Program-made: the position numbers and the translations under genes
Assembly (NCBI RefSeq): GCF_002266285.1
Contig: NZ_NPMS01000003.1
Coordinates: 124,001 to 188,000, forward strand
Source: Virgibacillus indicus
GTDB taxonomy: Bacteria; Bacillota; Bacilli; Bacillales; Amphibacillaceae
Length of the DNA: 64,000 nt
Direction: 5' to 3'
Shown: positions 37,077 to 45,429 of the stretch, one piece after another
How the letters are laid out: each line of letters opens with the position of its first letter
Position numbering within the stretch: position 1 is the first letter of the stretch
Notes under the pieces: generated by a model
The model's database searches: none
Seen by the model: only the letters and a program-made list of their open reading frames with translations
Told to the model about the DNA's origin: nothing

Positions 37077-37122
37077 GGGTGTGGCAAAAATGCCACACAT
37101 GTGTGGTAAAATTACCACACCC
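37077..37122. repeat. 46-bp near-perfect double palindrome
   Basis: GGGTGTGGCAAAAATGCCACACA is followed directly by TGTGTGGTAAAATTACCACACCC. Each half is a hairpin (TGTGGC/GCCACA and TGTGGTAA/TTACCACA), and the whole 46 bases are also a palindrome apart from C/T differences. It lies in the gap after the HTH gene. It is a candidate oriT, replication origin or operator. Confidence 0.85.
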
Positions 37123-37280
37123 AGGAATTGCGTAAATCGTTGATATAACAATAATTAGCTCGTTTTTTATAAAGGATCGTATTCTCACTCTATTAATATA
37201 CAAATGAACAGAAGTTGTGAAAGTCTATTATTTTTGGGGATTCATTGGCTGAATAAAAGACAAACAGGGAGGATTCAAAC

Positions 37281-37478
37281 ATGACTTATTATAGTAATTG
37301 TTCGATTTGTAAGAATGTGGTCGATGATGGTGGGCTGAAGAATAATCAGTTTGTTTGTCATGATTGTTTAGACTGGGTTAATGAAATGGAAGAGATTATC
37401 ATAGAAAATATGGAAAAACTAAAAACGAATGAAACTTCCAATGCTTTAGATCACACAGAAGTTATCAAGAATGGTTAA
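37281..37478 (+). CDS. Small zinc-ribbon-like protein
   Basis: A 65-aa protein with two CxxC knuckles (CSICKNVV ... FVCHDCLDW) followed by an acidic helix. GGGAGG precedes the ATG. It is likely a zinc-binding adaptor; no family recognised. Confidence 0.7.
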   Translation: MTYYSNCSICKNVVDDGGLKNNQFVCHDCLDWVNEMEEIIIENMEKLKTNETSNALDHTEVIKNG

Positions 37479-37552
37479 TTCTTGTATAGTGCGGGTAGAT
37501 CAGATAAAAGCTCTCTTCATGGTTCATAAGTTCTTTGACCTCGAATACTAAG

Positions 37553-37594
37553 GCACTCTTTACCTAAAGTTGGTATAGAGTGTTTTATATTTTT
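37553..37594 (+). terminator. Intrinsic terminator upstream of the parM-like gene
   Basis: CACTCTTTACC (37554-37564) pairs with GGTATAGAGTG (37572-37582), one mismatch, then TTTTATATTTTT. It separates the early genes from the segregation and transfer genes. Confidence 0.85.
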
Positions 37595-37755
37595 CTGTGG
37601 ATATGTGGATAAAAGTGTCAGTATCTTCAAGAATTTATAACAATTCATGATTTTCCTTGTTAGCTAGAGAGTATTTAGAACCAGCCCAGGAAAGTTTTGG
37701 TTCAAGAATCTGCACACTAATAAGTAAAATAATTTTTTGAAAGGAGATGTGGGAA

Positions 37756-38808
37756 TTGGAACATGTTGCGGTTGATTTAGGATATGGATTCGTAAAAACA
37801 ATTTCTTCTTCAGGAAAAAGGATTGTTTTTCCGGCTCTTGTTGGAAAAGGATACGATAGAAGTATTACTAGTGTACTTGGGGGGACGCCAAATGATATGA
37901 AGAGTATTTATATCGATTATCTTGATCAAGATTATTTCGTGGGGGAATTGGCAACAGAATCACGGTCGGTTTCCCGAATATTCGAACGTGAACGATTTAG
38001 TCATCTATACACTCAAATATTATTAAATACTGCCATCCAGTTGGTGACTGAAAAGGAAAATGTAGCAATTTCAACTGGTTTACCCCTGGATTTCTACCAA
38101 TCACAGGCTAAGGAGTTTCGTAAAACGATATTAGGAATCCAGCCAGAGATGAAATGGCATACGGGACCACGGGCAGGTAAGAATAGGAGAATTAATATTA
38201 ATCAGGCAATGATTTTCCCTCAAGGGGCATCAGCAATCTTTTCTGCTCTTATCAATCATGAAGGAAAATATAACTATCCTTATTTAATGGGAGAGAATAG
38301 TCTTATTGCTTTAATAGATATTGGATTCAGGACGACGGATTACGTTGTAGTTGAAATGCAGGAAAATGGCTCCTTTGTTCCTATTGCTAAGCTTTCTGGA
38401 ACAGTGGATGAAGGTACTGTCAATCTTCATCGAGATATCAGGCAAGCATTTAAAGCTAAAACCGGTGGTGCTGACCTAAATGAGTTTTATATAAACCGAA
38501 TCTTGGTGAATGAAATTTTGAGGTATAAAGGTGACCATATTGATTTTAGTGAGTTGATACATGCCAGTAAACAATCTATAGCAACCAATATTGCAGATCG
38601 TCTTAAGGCAGTATGGGCTGAAGAAAGTGATTTATTTGATGGATTATTTTTGGCTGGTGGGGGTGGAGAGTTATTTGAGCCATATATCCAGCCACACTTC
38701 GAAAACAGATTAAAGTTAATTACAGAATGCCAATTTGCAAATTCAATTGGTTATTTACGACTTGGAAAAGCAATTTCACAACAACATCAAAAGAAAAAGT
38801 CAGGATAA
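37756..38808 (+). CDS. ParM/StbA-like actin-type segregation ATPase
   Basis: A 350-aa protein of the actin/Hsp70/hexokinase ATPase fold. Phosphate 1: VAVDLGYGFVKTISSSG; phosphate 2: LIALIDIGFRTTDYVVVEM; adenosine motif: LFLAGGGGELFEPYI. FVGELATESRS and the ISTGLPLDFYQSQ block resemble ParM/Alp proteins of Gram-positive plasmids. It would form filaments that move DNA copies apart. TTG 37756 is chosen because AAGGAG (37741-37746) is nine bases upstream; the ATG at 37747 touches that site. Confidence 0.85.
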   Translation: MEHVAVDLGYGFVKTISSSGKRIVFPALVGKGYDRSITSVLGGTPNDMKSIYIDYLDQDYFVGELATESRSVSRIFERERFSHLYTQILLNTAIQLVTEKENVAISTGLPLDFYQSQAKEFRKTILGIQPEMKWHTGPRAGKNRRININQAMIFPQGASAIFSALINHEGKYNYPYLMGENSLIALIDIGFRTTDYVVVEMQENGSFVPIAKLSGTVDEGTVNLHRDIRQAFKAKTGGADLNEFYINRILVNEILRYKGDHIDFSELIHASKQSIATNIADRLKAVWAEESDLFDGLFLAGGGGELFEPYIQPHFENRLKLITECQFANSIGYLRLGKAISQQHQKKKSG

Positions 38809-38811
38809 TGA

Positions 38812-39165
38812 ATGATGGAATCCAATTGGAAGAAAAGATATAGTTTTCGTCTGACAGAGAATGATTTAGAACTTTATAATTATCTGGAACAGCTGCCCAA
38901 TAATAAACGAAGTGAGACTATTCGAAGCTTGCTGAAACTAGCGTATAAGCAAATCCATGATGGGGATATCCAACAGTTTCACAAAAGTTTATTGAATGAG
39001 CTGGCAACCATCAAAGAAATGCAACTCAATGTATTGGAGAAGATAGAAAAAGGTATTGTGCTGGATAAACGAGAGAACGGAGATAGAGAAGATGAAATAA
39101 GTGAACGAGCAGTTGCAGATACTGCGGATGCATTTTTAGCATCTTTCGGTGTGGAAGTAGATTAG
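38812..39165 (+). CDS. ParR-like adaptor (ribbon-helix-helix) partner of the ParM-like protein
   Basis: A 117-aa protein starting three bases after the ParM-like gene. The N-terminal KKRYSFRLTENDLELYNYLEQLPNNKRSETIRSLLKLAYKQI fits a ribbon-helix-helix DNA-binding fold. The remainder is charged and helical. ParMR systems always pair an actin-like motor with such an adaptor, so this is inferred to be the centromere-binding protein. The centromere (parC) was not located. Confidence 0.65.
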   Translation: MMESNWKKRYSFRLTENDLELYNYLEQLPNNKRSETIRSLLKLAYKQIHDGDIQQFHKSLLNELATIKEMQLNVLEKIEKGIVLDKRENGDREDEISERAVADTADAFLASFGVEVD

Positions 39166-39199
39166 TAACCATGCATAAAACAAAGGATCTGATTAATGT

Positions 39200-39346
39200 A
39201 TGATCAAAGAATTATCCACTGAAAATCTTTTGGAAGCATATATGAAGGCATTGGAACTAAATCTTGAAAAAGAATTTATCCAAATGTTGAAGATAGAATT
39301 GAGAAACCGGTCCATAATTATCATTGATGGGGATAATGATTACTAA
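39200..39346 (+). CDS. sda: Sda-like sporulation histidine-kinase inhibitor
   Basis: A 48-aa protein, MIKELSTENLLEAYMKALEL through IQMLKIELRNRS. It matches B. subtilis Sda position by position over the helical hairpin ([34 protein letters not shown]). Sda binds sporulation kinases such as KinA and blocks the phosphorelay when DNA replication is perturbed. AAAGGA lies 12 bases upstream, a long spacing. Carried between parR-like and transfer genes, it may hold the recipient or donor out of sporulation during transfer. Confidence 0.8.
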   Translation: MIKELSTENLLEAYMKALELNLEKEFIQMLKIELRNRSIIIIDGDNDY

Positions 39347-39367
39347 TTTTGAAAAGGTGGTGAATAA

Positions 39368-39934
39368 ATGAAAAAGTGGTCAATTCAAAAAACATATAAG
39401 CTACTTATGGTTTTAAGAAAAATGAATGAAGATTGGAAATCACTTCATCGAAAAGAGAAGAGTAATAACCAGCCAAAGATTTATTATAGAAAAATTGTAT
39501 CCAAGAAACAAATGAAAAAAGCTGTCATCCTTGTTTTAGTTACTTTGTTTGCATTTGGGATATACCTTGCAATGATAACTAAAGGATTGGCAGCTATTTT
39601 GTTTTTTCCTGTTACCATCTATTCTTCTTTGATATTTTCACTTCCCAAAGCATTAACAGTGCTTGGGGTACTTGTAATCTATAATTGTCTTGTTTTTCTG
39701 TATAACAGGTATCGCTTCCAGCCAAATCGTATGAAGAAAAGGTATTCTAAAATATATCGGAGGATAAACGAACTATCAATAGTTCCTGAAGAATTATTTC
39801 AGGTAGAAACGATTCAACGAATGTTAGAAGTATCTAAAAAGAGAGGAGTAAGTGACGAGAAGGTTGTTCAATGGTTTCAATTGATGAGATCAAAGGGTGG
39901 AAATCAAAACAGTATAAGAAAAGCAATGAATTAA
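39368..39934 (+). CDS. Membrane protein of the ICE, unknown
   Basis: A 188-aa basic protein with two to three central membrane helices (AVILVLVTLFAFGIYLAMI, GLAAILFFPVTIYSSLIFSL, ALTVLGVLVIYNCLVFLY) between charged cytoplasmic ends. AAGGTGGTG precedes the ATG. No family recognised; a terminator hairpin follows immediately. Confidence 0.7.
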   Translation: MKKWSIQKTYKLLMVLRKMNEDWKSLHRKEKSNNQPKIYYRKIVSKKQMKKAVILVLVTLFAFGIYLAMITKGLAAILFFPVTIYSSLIFSLPKALTVLGVLVIYNCLVFLYNRYRFQPNRMKKRYSKIYRRINELSIVPEELFQVETIQRMLEVSKKRGVSDEKVVQWFQLMRSKGGNQNSIRKAMN

Positions 39935-39960
39935 CTCTGCTTATAAAGCAGAGTATTTTT
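39934..39960 (+). terminator. Intrinsic terminator inside the ICE operon
   Basis: Perfect stem CTCTGCTT/AAGCAGAG (39935-39953) with a 3-base loop, then TATTTTTATTT. It lies between co-directional genes. Confidence 0.88.
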
Positions 39961-39977
39961 ATTTCTAAAAGGGGGTG

Positions 39978-40031
39978 ATGCTCGCTGGATTATTTTTAAT
40001 TGCACTAACTTTTAACGAAAGGAGAATTTAA
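39978..40031 (+). CDS. Possible 17-aa leader peptide
   Basis: ATG CTC GCT ... TAA encodes MLAGLFLIALTFNERRI, preceded by AAAAGGGGGTG and abutting the next gene's GTG. The frame could be fortuitous, but the strong ribosome binding site and exact junction suggest translational coupling. Confidence 0.35.
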   Translation: MLAGLFLIALTFNERRI

Positions 40032-40253
40032 GTGATTAGATTTTTATTGGGATTTATATTAGGGATATTTTTATTCCTCATTGTAGGAAGTATTGTGCTT
40101 GAGCAATTTCCAAGTATTCAACCACTGTGGGAAGAGTTTAAAGGTCATATTGTGGGGCTTTATGATATGTCACTGGTCAAATATGGCGCAATTACCACTT
40201 TCCTGATTATTATTGCTCTCTTCGTGGTTTTTGGAACAAGTAAAAAAATATAA
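40032..40253 (+). CDS. Small two-helix membrane protein
   Basis: A 73-aa protein with N- and C-terminal membrane helices (FLLGFILGIFLFLIVGSIVL and YGAITTFLIIIALFVVFGTS). GTG start after GAAAGGAG. Likely a minor channel component of the conjugation apparatus; no family recognised. Confidence 0.7.
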   Translation: MIRFLLGFILGIFLFLIVGSIVLEQFPSIQPLWEEFKGHIVGLYDMSLVKYGAITTFLIIIALFVVFGTSKKI

Positions 40254-40281
40254 TCAATCCTTATAGGAAGGAGGCTAACCA

Positions 40282-41358
40282 ATGAAAAAAAAGAAGAAAA
40301 ATCATAATGAGGAGAATAAAAACAGGGTCTCAGTGCTTCAAAAGTTAAAAAGAGTATTTGCTTCGAGTGAAAGACCTCAAAAGGCTAAGCAACAGAGACC
40401 TAAGACATATGCCTTTCGAAAGTTTGGGGCATTGATATTCTGGTTGATATTCGCATTCATGTTTCTGGTTGTAGCAGTGTCTATTACATCGGATTCAACT
40501 TCTTCAGAAGCCAAAGAAACTGAAATAAATGTAGAGGTTAATCCTTCAACTAAACCAGAAGCTATTCAATTTGCAAAGGACTTCATCAAGAATTATTTCA
40601 CCTGGAGCAATAGCAGTGAAGGTTGGGAAGAAAGAGCGAATCGACTTTCTGGTTTTATAGCTGAAGGTTTAGAGGAACAGGCCGGACTGATTAAAGAAAG
40701 CGTTGTGTGGGACGCAATTTACAATAATAGTGTGATTAAAAGAATGGAGGAGATTGACAGCAATTCAGTTCATATGACATTTCAAGTCTCGGCAGAAATG
40801 TCACGTGAAGTCGAAAAGAAAGTAGAAGAAAAAAAAGAGGGGAAAGACGAAAAGAAAGAAGAAGTGGAGGGAACCCAAATCGAAACAGAGACCGTACCAA
40901 TTGTTAAATACTTTGTGGTGCCTCTAACATATAACGGCAGTACTTATGGAGTTAATGAATTGCCATATGTTACATCCATTGAAGAGAAAACAGATGTAGA
41001 GAAACAATCTGACGCCAATCTTTCAACTGAGAAGGATAGCAAAAAGGTAGTTAATATAAAAAACTTTTTGGATACATTCTTTGCGAGCTACGCAGAAGAC
41101 GAAAAGGACAGACTCGGATATATCCTTACTGATAAGGAAAACCCGAATGGAATGAATGGAACAATGCATTTTGTTGAGGTAAAGGAAGCTGAGGTCTATA
41201 AAGGTAAAACAAAAGATGAAAATCTTGTTATTACAAAAGTCACCTTCGAGGACCCAGAATTAAATACCCAACTCAATTCTGTTTTTCATTTGATTGTTAC
41301 TAAGGAAAAGGATCGCTATGTTGTTTCAAATATCAATGCTGAAAAAATAAATAATTAG
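40282..41358 (+). CDS. TcpC/VirB8-like conjugation channel protein
   Basis: A 358-aa protein with a basic cytoplasmic N-terminus, one membrane helix (FGALIFWLIFAFMFLVVAVSIT, about 49-70) and two NTF2-like extracytoplasmic domains (KPEAIQFAKDFIKNYFTWSNSSEGWEERANRL and VNIKNFLDTFFASYAEDEKDRLGYIL). A charged Lys/Glu linker lies near 175-195. This architecture matches TcpC of pCW3 and ConE-neighbour ConC-like proteins, structural homologues of VirB8. Confidence 0.82.
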   Translation: MKKKKKNHNEENKNRVSVLQKLKRVFASSERPQKAKQQRPKTYAFRKFGALIFWLIFAFMFLVVAVSITSDSTSSEAKETEINVEVNPSTKPEAIQFAKDFIKNYFTWSNSSEGWEERANRLSGFIAEGLEEQAGLIKESVVWDAIYNNSVIKRMEEIDSNSVHMTFQVSAEMSREVEKKVEEKKEGKDEKKEEVEGTQIETETVPIVKYFVVPLTYNGSTYGVNELPYVTSIEEKTDVEKQSDANLSTEKDSKKVVNIKNFLDTFFASYAEDEKDRLGYILTDKENPNGMNGTMHFVEVKEAEVYKGKTKDENLVITKVTFEDPELNTQLNSVFHLIVTKEKDRYVVSNINAEKINN

Positions 41359-41374
41359 AACAGGAGGAGCTAAC

Positions 41375-41596
41375 GTGAGTATTAGTTCATTATGGGACTG
41401 GTTTTCGACGGAAATCAGATATGTGCTATTTTTTGCTATGGCGATATTAATGATAGTTTGTATTGTAAAAAGAGCATGGATCATGTTGGTGGTTTCCATA
41501 ATTGGTCTGGCATTTATCGGTATTTTCATTATTAATCCGGATACAATTTTGTCTTTGGCTGAATGGTTAGGGAATAAGCTTAATCTGGGTGGATAA
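41375..41596 (+). CDS. TcpD-like small membrane protein
   Basis: A 73-aa protein with two membrane helices (YVLFFAMAILMIVCIVKRAW, MLVVSIIGLAFIGIFII). Its position between TcpC- and TcpE-like genes is that of TcpD in Gram-positive conjugation loci. GTG start after AGGAGGAG. Confidence 0.65.
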   Translation: MSISSLWDWFSTEIRYVLFFAMAILMIVCIVKRAWIMLVVSIIGLAFIGIFIINPDTILSLAEWLGNKLNLGG

Positions 41597-41604
41597 GTGA
41601 TTAC

Positions 41605-41642
41605 GGCAGCCCTTCTTTCTTTAATGGGGCTGTCCTGATTTT
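41605..41642 (+). terminator. Terminator-like hairpin inside the ICE operon
   Basis: GGCAGCCCT (41605-41613) pairs with GGGGCTGTC (41626-41634), then CTGATTTTG. The U-tract is weak, so this is the least certain of the series. Confidence 0.5.
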
Positions 41643-41653
41643 GAGGTGAAAAC

Positions 41654-42115
41654 ATGGAGGAACAGAATAGAAAAATCCCGTTGTATTTTATCAATAATTT
41701 TTTGAAATTCGATCGAAAGTTATATCAGATATTTGGAATGAAACTCGGAAGACCAGTGCCATTAAAAGGTGTTCTTTATGCAATGGTAATCGGTTTGGCA
41801 GAAGTCATCTGGTATTTCACCCCCGTTTTGGGAAGGTTCATTAGTTGGATTCCAGTTGGCATTTTGATTGCCTTACCGATTACACTCGCGTGGCTTCTGA
41901 CTGACATCGGTACTGAAAATCGATCACCTGTTGCTTTCTTTCGTTCATTATTCCAGTATCATCTACGAAAGTTTAATCGGGTAACCTACGTTAGGGGAAA
42001 GGAAATAGAGAAAGAGACAACGTTTCAGTTTTACAGTCATTTTACGCTAGGAATCAAAGAAGATAATTTCAGAAGAAAGAAACATGTTTACAAGGGTTAT
42101 GTAACTTATAGGTAG
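41654..42115 (+). CDS. TcpE-family conjugation protein
   Basis: A 153-aa protein with two central membrane helices (VLYAMVIGLAEVIWYF, WIPVGILIALPITLAWLL) and a C-terminal basic part with RSPVAFFRSLFQYHLRKFNRVTYVRGKE. The membrane segments followed by the R.P..FFRS...Y pattern are typical of TcpE/PrgI-like proteins that help place the VirB4 ATPase at the membrane. Confidence 0.78.
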   Translation: MEEQNRKIPLYFINNFLKFDRKLYQIFGMKLGRPVPLKGVLYAMVIGLAEVIWYFTPVLGRFISWIPVGILIALPITLAWLLTDIGTENRSPVAFFRSLFQYHLRKFNRVTYVRGKEIEKETTFQFYSHFTLGIKEDNFRRKKHVYKGYVTYR

Positions 42116-42139
42116 AAAACGAGTAGAAAGGAGTATTTC

Positions 42140-44734
42140 ATGTCAACTAGTGTTCTTGAGTTTCCAATAAAGCATGTGGAGGAAAATTTGGTATTTTCTC
42201 ATGACCAGACTGTATGGGCATATTATCGCATCGATGGATTTAGTTACGATTTTTTAGATTTTGATGATAAATTGAAGCCGTTTCAACGTCAATTGGCTTT
42301 CCTATCAAATAATGGGTATGATTTGCATTTTATGATTGATCCCACTCCGATGAATGTTGAAGGGGTTATATCCAAAACGATTGAGGAAATGAAACAGTTG
42401 GATTATCCACTAAAACAAAATGGTATTGATTTTATGCAGCAGGTTGAATCACAATTAACCAGGCAGCGTTCAATGAATGAATCAGGTGAATACGTTTATT
42501 ATTTGGGAATACAGTTGGACCCAGCCAAAAACAAATATCAATCATCTAACATAGGGAATAATGCGATCCTGGCGTTTAAGAGTTTTTTGGAAGGGCTGAA
42601 CTCTCCCGTATATCGAGCAGTTGGTTTAGAACCTTATGATATTCCCTTGGATATAATGAAAGCATTCCAAGTGCAGGCAGACGGCCTTGTGAACAATTTG
42701 ATTGATGGATTTTCTTCCATGGTTAAACCAGCTCGAACTAAGGAGTTAATTTATTTAATTGAAAAAACATATTCAGTAACACCCTCAAATAAGGATGTTC
42801 CATACAGAAATGATTTCGTATCAGGTGAAGAAGTTGAAGGAATGGATACTAGCAAGAACACGCTACACCCAGCGATTAGGCCAAATAAAAAGGCATTTGT
42901 AGATTTACAAAATGCCAGCATTGAAGAAAATGGACCAAAGACATTGTTATTAAAAAAGATCATTGATAATGAGGTCGAAGAACTATATACACAATATTTA
43001 ATATGCAGTAACATGAATGATGTAAGCGTTCACCCAGGTTCCGAATGGCTATATCATATCCATTCACAGATACCTTTTCCGGTGAATATCTCTATTCGTG
43101 CAGACCACCAATCAAACCAATTGGTGAGAAAGAAGCTTTCAAATGCAAGGCTGGAGTTTAAGGATCAGCGTGAGGAAGCACGTAAAGGTGCTGAGAACAT
43201 TGATTTAAGTGTTGAGGGCTCTGAAAGAGGGGCTATTCAAATGGAAAACTACTTTAAGCAAACAGCCCAACCAGCCTATAATTGTTCATTTGTCTTTAAG
43301 GTAAGTGCTAAAGATAAGAGAACGTTAAAAACACGGGTAGATAAATTAATAAATGAACTTTCACGATTTGGCATAGCAATTCTATCGCCATACGGTGAAC
43401 AATTAAATTTAATGATTGAAACCTTACCAGGTTCCAAAAAGTATAATACGGATTATCAAATGCACGTTTCACCCAACGTTCTGTCTGGAATGATGTTTGG
43501 GGCAACAACGAATATTGGCGACAACAGAGGATTTTATATAGGATATACCAAGCAATTCCAAAAGCCGGTATTTATTAAACCGGATCTTGCTGCTAAAGCA
43601 TATGAAAATATGAATAATATATTCGATTCGATATCTGTTTTGGTTGCTGGGATGACTGGTAAGGGAAAATCCTTTCTGATGAATTTGTTTGTCTATCTAT
43701 CAACCTTATCTGGTTCTCAAGGACTGATTATTGACCCTAAAGGTGACAGAAAGGGATGGGAAAAGGGATTACCTTTTATACCCGAAGAATTTATCTCTGT
43801 TTGGGAAATCGGTTCCGAGGAAGGGGATGCTGGTTCGCTTGATCCCTTTCGAACAAGTGCAAGTTTGGAAGAAGCCAAAGATATTTGTATGGATATATTG
43901 TCGTATTTAACAAATATTGATATCCATGATGATTCATATGCGATATTAAGTGAGGCAATCGAAGAAGTATCAAAAGAGGATGATCCTTGTATTGGTGCTG
44001 TTATCGCGTACTTGGAACAGTTATATATGAACAAGCCAGATAATATGACTGAACAAAAATATATTTCAATTGAACAATTGAAGGGTACTTTAGAAACGTT
44101 GAGTCGTAACCAGTTAGCACGCCTGTTATTTGGGGAAGTTGGACAAGATTTTCAGGTTCTACAAACGGATAGACCAATTCAAGTGCTTATGGTTCAGAAC
44201 CTGAATTTACCTAGTGGTACGGCGAAAAAAATCCGTCCGCAGCATAAAATTGCTGAGGCTATTATGATATCGCTAACTGCTTTTACAAAACAATACATGT
44301 TTAAAAGTGATCGTATGCGCCACAAATTTATCCTTCAGGATGAAGCGAGTGTAATTGAGAGAAGTGCTATTGGTTCAGAATTAATGGATTTCATAGTAAG
44401 GATGGGAAGGTATTATAATACGACTCTCATCAAAGGTTCTCAAAATGCCTCAGACCATGGCCAGGATGTAGCTAACATGGGAATGAAATTTAGTTTTGGA
44501 TTAAGGAAAACGGAAGAGGCTAAAGAGATGCTTAATTATTTCAATCTTCCACAAACACCGGAGAATATAGAAGTTCTTAAGAATCTTGGACGGGGAGACG
44601 CACTATTCCAAGATATTTTTGGCAGATCAGCTGTAATACACGTAAACCCTGTTTTTAGAGAATTATTAAATGCATTCGACTCATCTACATCAACCGAAGA
44701 AGAGCGCAAAAGAGAGATGATGCGAATTTCATAA
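42140..44734 (+). CDS. VirB4-like conjugation ATPase (TcpF/ConE type)
   Basis: An 864-aa ATPase that powers the transfer channel. The N-terminal VirB4 domain is followed by the motor domain with Walker A VLVAGMTGKGKSFLMNLF (about residue 500), GLIIDPKGDRKGW, Walker B HKFILQDEASVIE (about 727) and RMGRYYNTTLIKGSQN. The QDEAS and DPKGD motifs agree with ConE and TcpF. It is a defining gene of the conjugation system. Confidence 0.95.
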   Translation: MSTSVLEFPIKHVEENLVFSHDQTVWAYYRIDGFSYDFLDFDDKLKPFQRQLAFLSNNGYDLHFMIDPTPMNVEGVISKTIEEMKQLDYPLKQNGIDFMQQVESQLTRQRSMNESGEYVYYLGIQLDPAKNKYQSSNIGNNAILAFKSFLEGLNSPVYRAVGLEPYDIPLDIMKAFQVQADGLVNNLIDGFSSMVKPARTKELIYLIEKTYSVTPSNKDVPYRNDFVSGEEVEGMDTSKNTLHPAIRPNKKAFVDLQNASIEENGPKTLLLKKIIDNEVEELYTQYLICSNMNDVSVHPGSEWLYHIHSQIPFPVNISIRADHQSNQLVRKKLSNARLEFKDQREEARKGAENIDLSVEGSERGAIQMENYFKQTAQPAYNCSFVFKVSAKDKRTLKTRVDKLINELSRFGIAILSPYGEQLNLMIETLPGSKKYNTDYQMHVSPNVLSGMMFGATTNIGDNRGFYIGYTKQFQKPVFIKPDLAAKAYENMNNIFDSISVLVAGMTGKGKSFLMNLFVYLSTLSGSQGLIIDPKGDRKGWEKGLPFIPEEFISVWEIGSEEGDAGSLDPFRTSASLEEAKDICMDILSYLTNIDIHDDSYAILSEAIEEVSKEDDPCIGAVIAYLEQLYMNKPDNMTEQKYISIEQLKGTLETLSRNQLARLLFGEVGQDFQVLQTDRPIQVLMVQNLNLPSGTAKKIRPQHKIAEAIMISLTAFTKQYMFKSDRMRHKFILQDEASVIERSAIGSELMDFIVRMGRYYNTTLIKGSQNASDHGQDVANMGMKFSFGLRKTEEAKEMLNYFNLPQTPENIEVLKNLGRGDALFQDIFGRSAVIHVNPVFRELLNAFDSSTSTEEERKREMMRIS

Positions 44735-44754
44735 TAGGGAAGGAGTAAGTTCTA

Positions 44755-45348
44755 ATGAAGATGAATAAAATTAAGATTCTAGTACTGACTTATTTATCAA
44801 TTGTTTTGATAGCCGGATGCAGTAATAAAGACGAGACAGCTGAGGGAAAAGATGAAGTAGATAAGATTTTCGAGGAGACTGATAAGGTTGCGATAGAATT
44901 TTATAAGGCAGGGTTTGAACTAAACATTCCCAAGATTTATGAAATGCTATCTTCTAAAGGTAAAGAATCGATTGGGGAGTATGTAATTGGAATGGAAGGT
45001 AACGAACTTGATGTATCTGCTGATGAATTAATTCAAGTTGAGGAATTTGAAAACTACAAACAACAACATCCAGATAAATTTAAAGCTTTTAATAAACTTG
45101 ATGACGAATATGAAATCAGGCGTTATGGTGATGCTTTTAATAAAGAGACTAAGGAAGTAGTTTATAGAGTGGAGCCTTGGAATGAATATAAAACATATGA
45201 GAACTCAGGGGACTACAACTATATTAGTTTGATTCAAAATGAAGATGGCAAATGGGTCGTAAAAGAATTTTTAGAAACAATAATTCCAGATCAAATAAAG
45301 GATAAAAATTCAGGTACTATTATTCATGCTTATGAAAGTAATAATTAA
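44755..45348 (+). CDS. Conjugation-locus lipoprotein, NTF2-like
   Basis: A 197-aa lipoprotein (signal peptide with lipobox IAGC, Cys about 22). The mature part EETDKVAIEFYKAGFELNIPKIYEMLSSKGKESIGEY resembles NTF2-like folds seen in the TcpC/VirB8 class. It is probably an outer-face component of the channel; the exact role is unknown. Confidence 0.72.
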   Translation: MKMNKIKILVLTYLSIVLIAGCSNKDETAEGKDEVDKIFEETDKVAIEFYKAGFELNIPKIYEMLSSKGKESIGEYVIGMEGNELDVSADELIQVEEFENYKQQHPDKFKAFNKLDDEYEIRRYGDAFNKETKEVVYRVEPWNEYKTYENSGDYNYISLIQNEDGKWVVKEFLETIIPDQIKDKNSGTIIHAYESNN

Positions 45349-45366
45349 GTAATAATTAAATATGAG

Positions 45367-45418
45367 AGGAGGTAAAGCTCAAAAATAATCCTTTTTAAAT
45401 TGAAGGGATTATTTTTTA
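45367..45418 (+). terminator. Ribosome binding site followed by an intrinsic terminator before the VirB6-like gene
   Basis: AAAAATAATCC (45381-45391) and GGATTATTTTT (45406-45416) form a long stem ending in TTTTTT, an efficient terminator shape. AGGAGGT (45367-45373) stands before it rather than near the next ATG at 45430, which has no ribosome binding site of its own. An 8-codon frame (MRGGKAQK) runs from 45362 into the hairpin. Confidence 0.85.
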
Positions 45419-45429
45419 TTGCCTAAAAT

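Noticed and set aside
39978..40031. Type I toxin gene
   Set aside because: The 17-aa hydrophobic peptide is too short and has no visible antisense RNA partner; kept only as a possible leader peptide.
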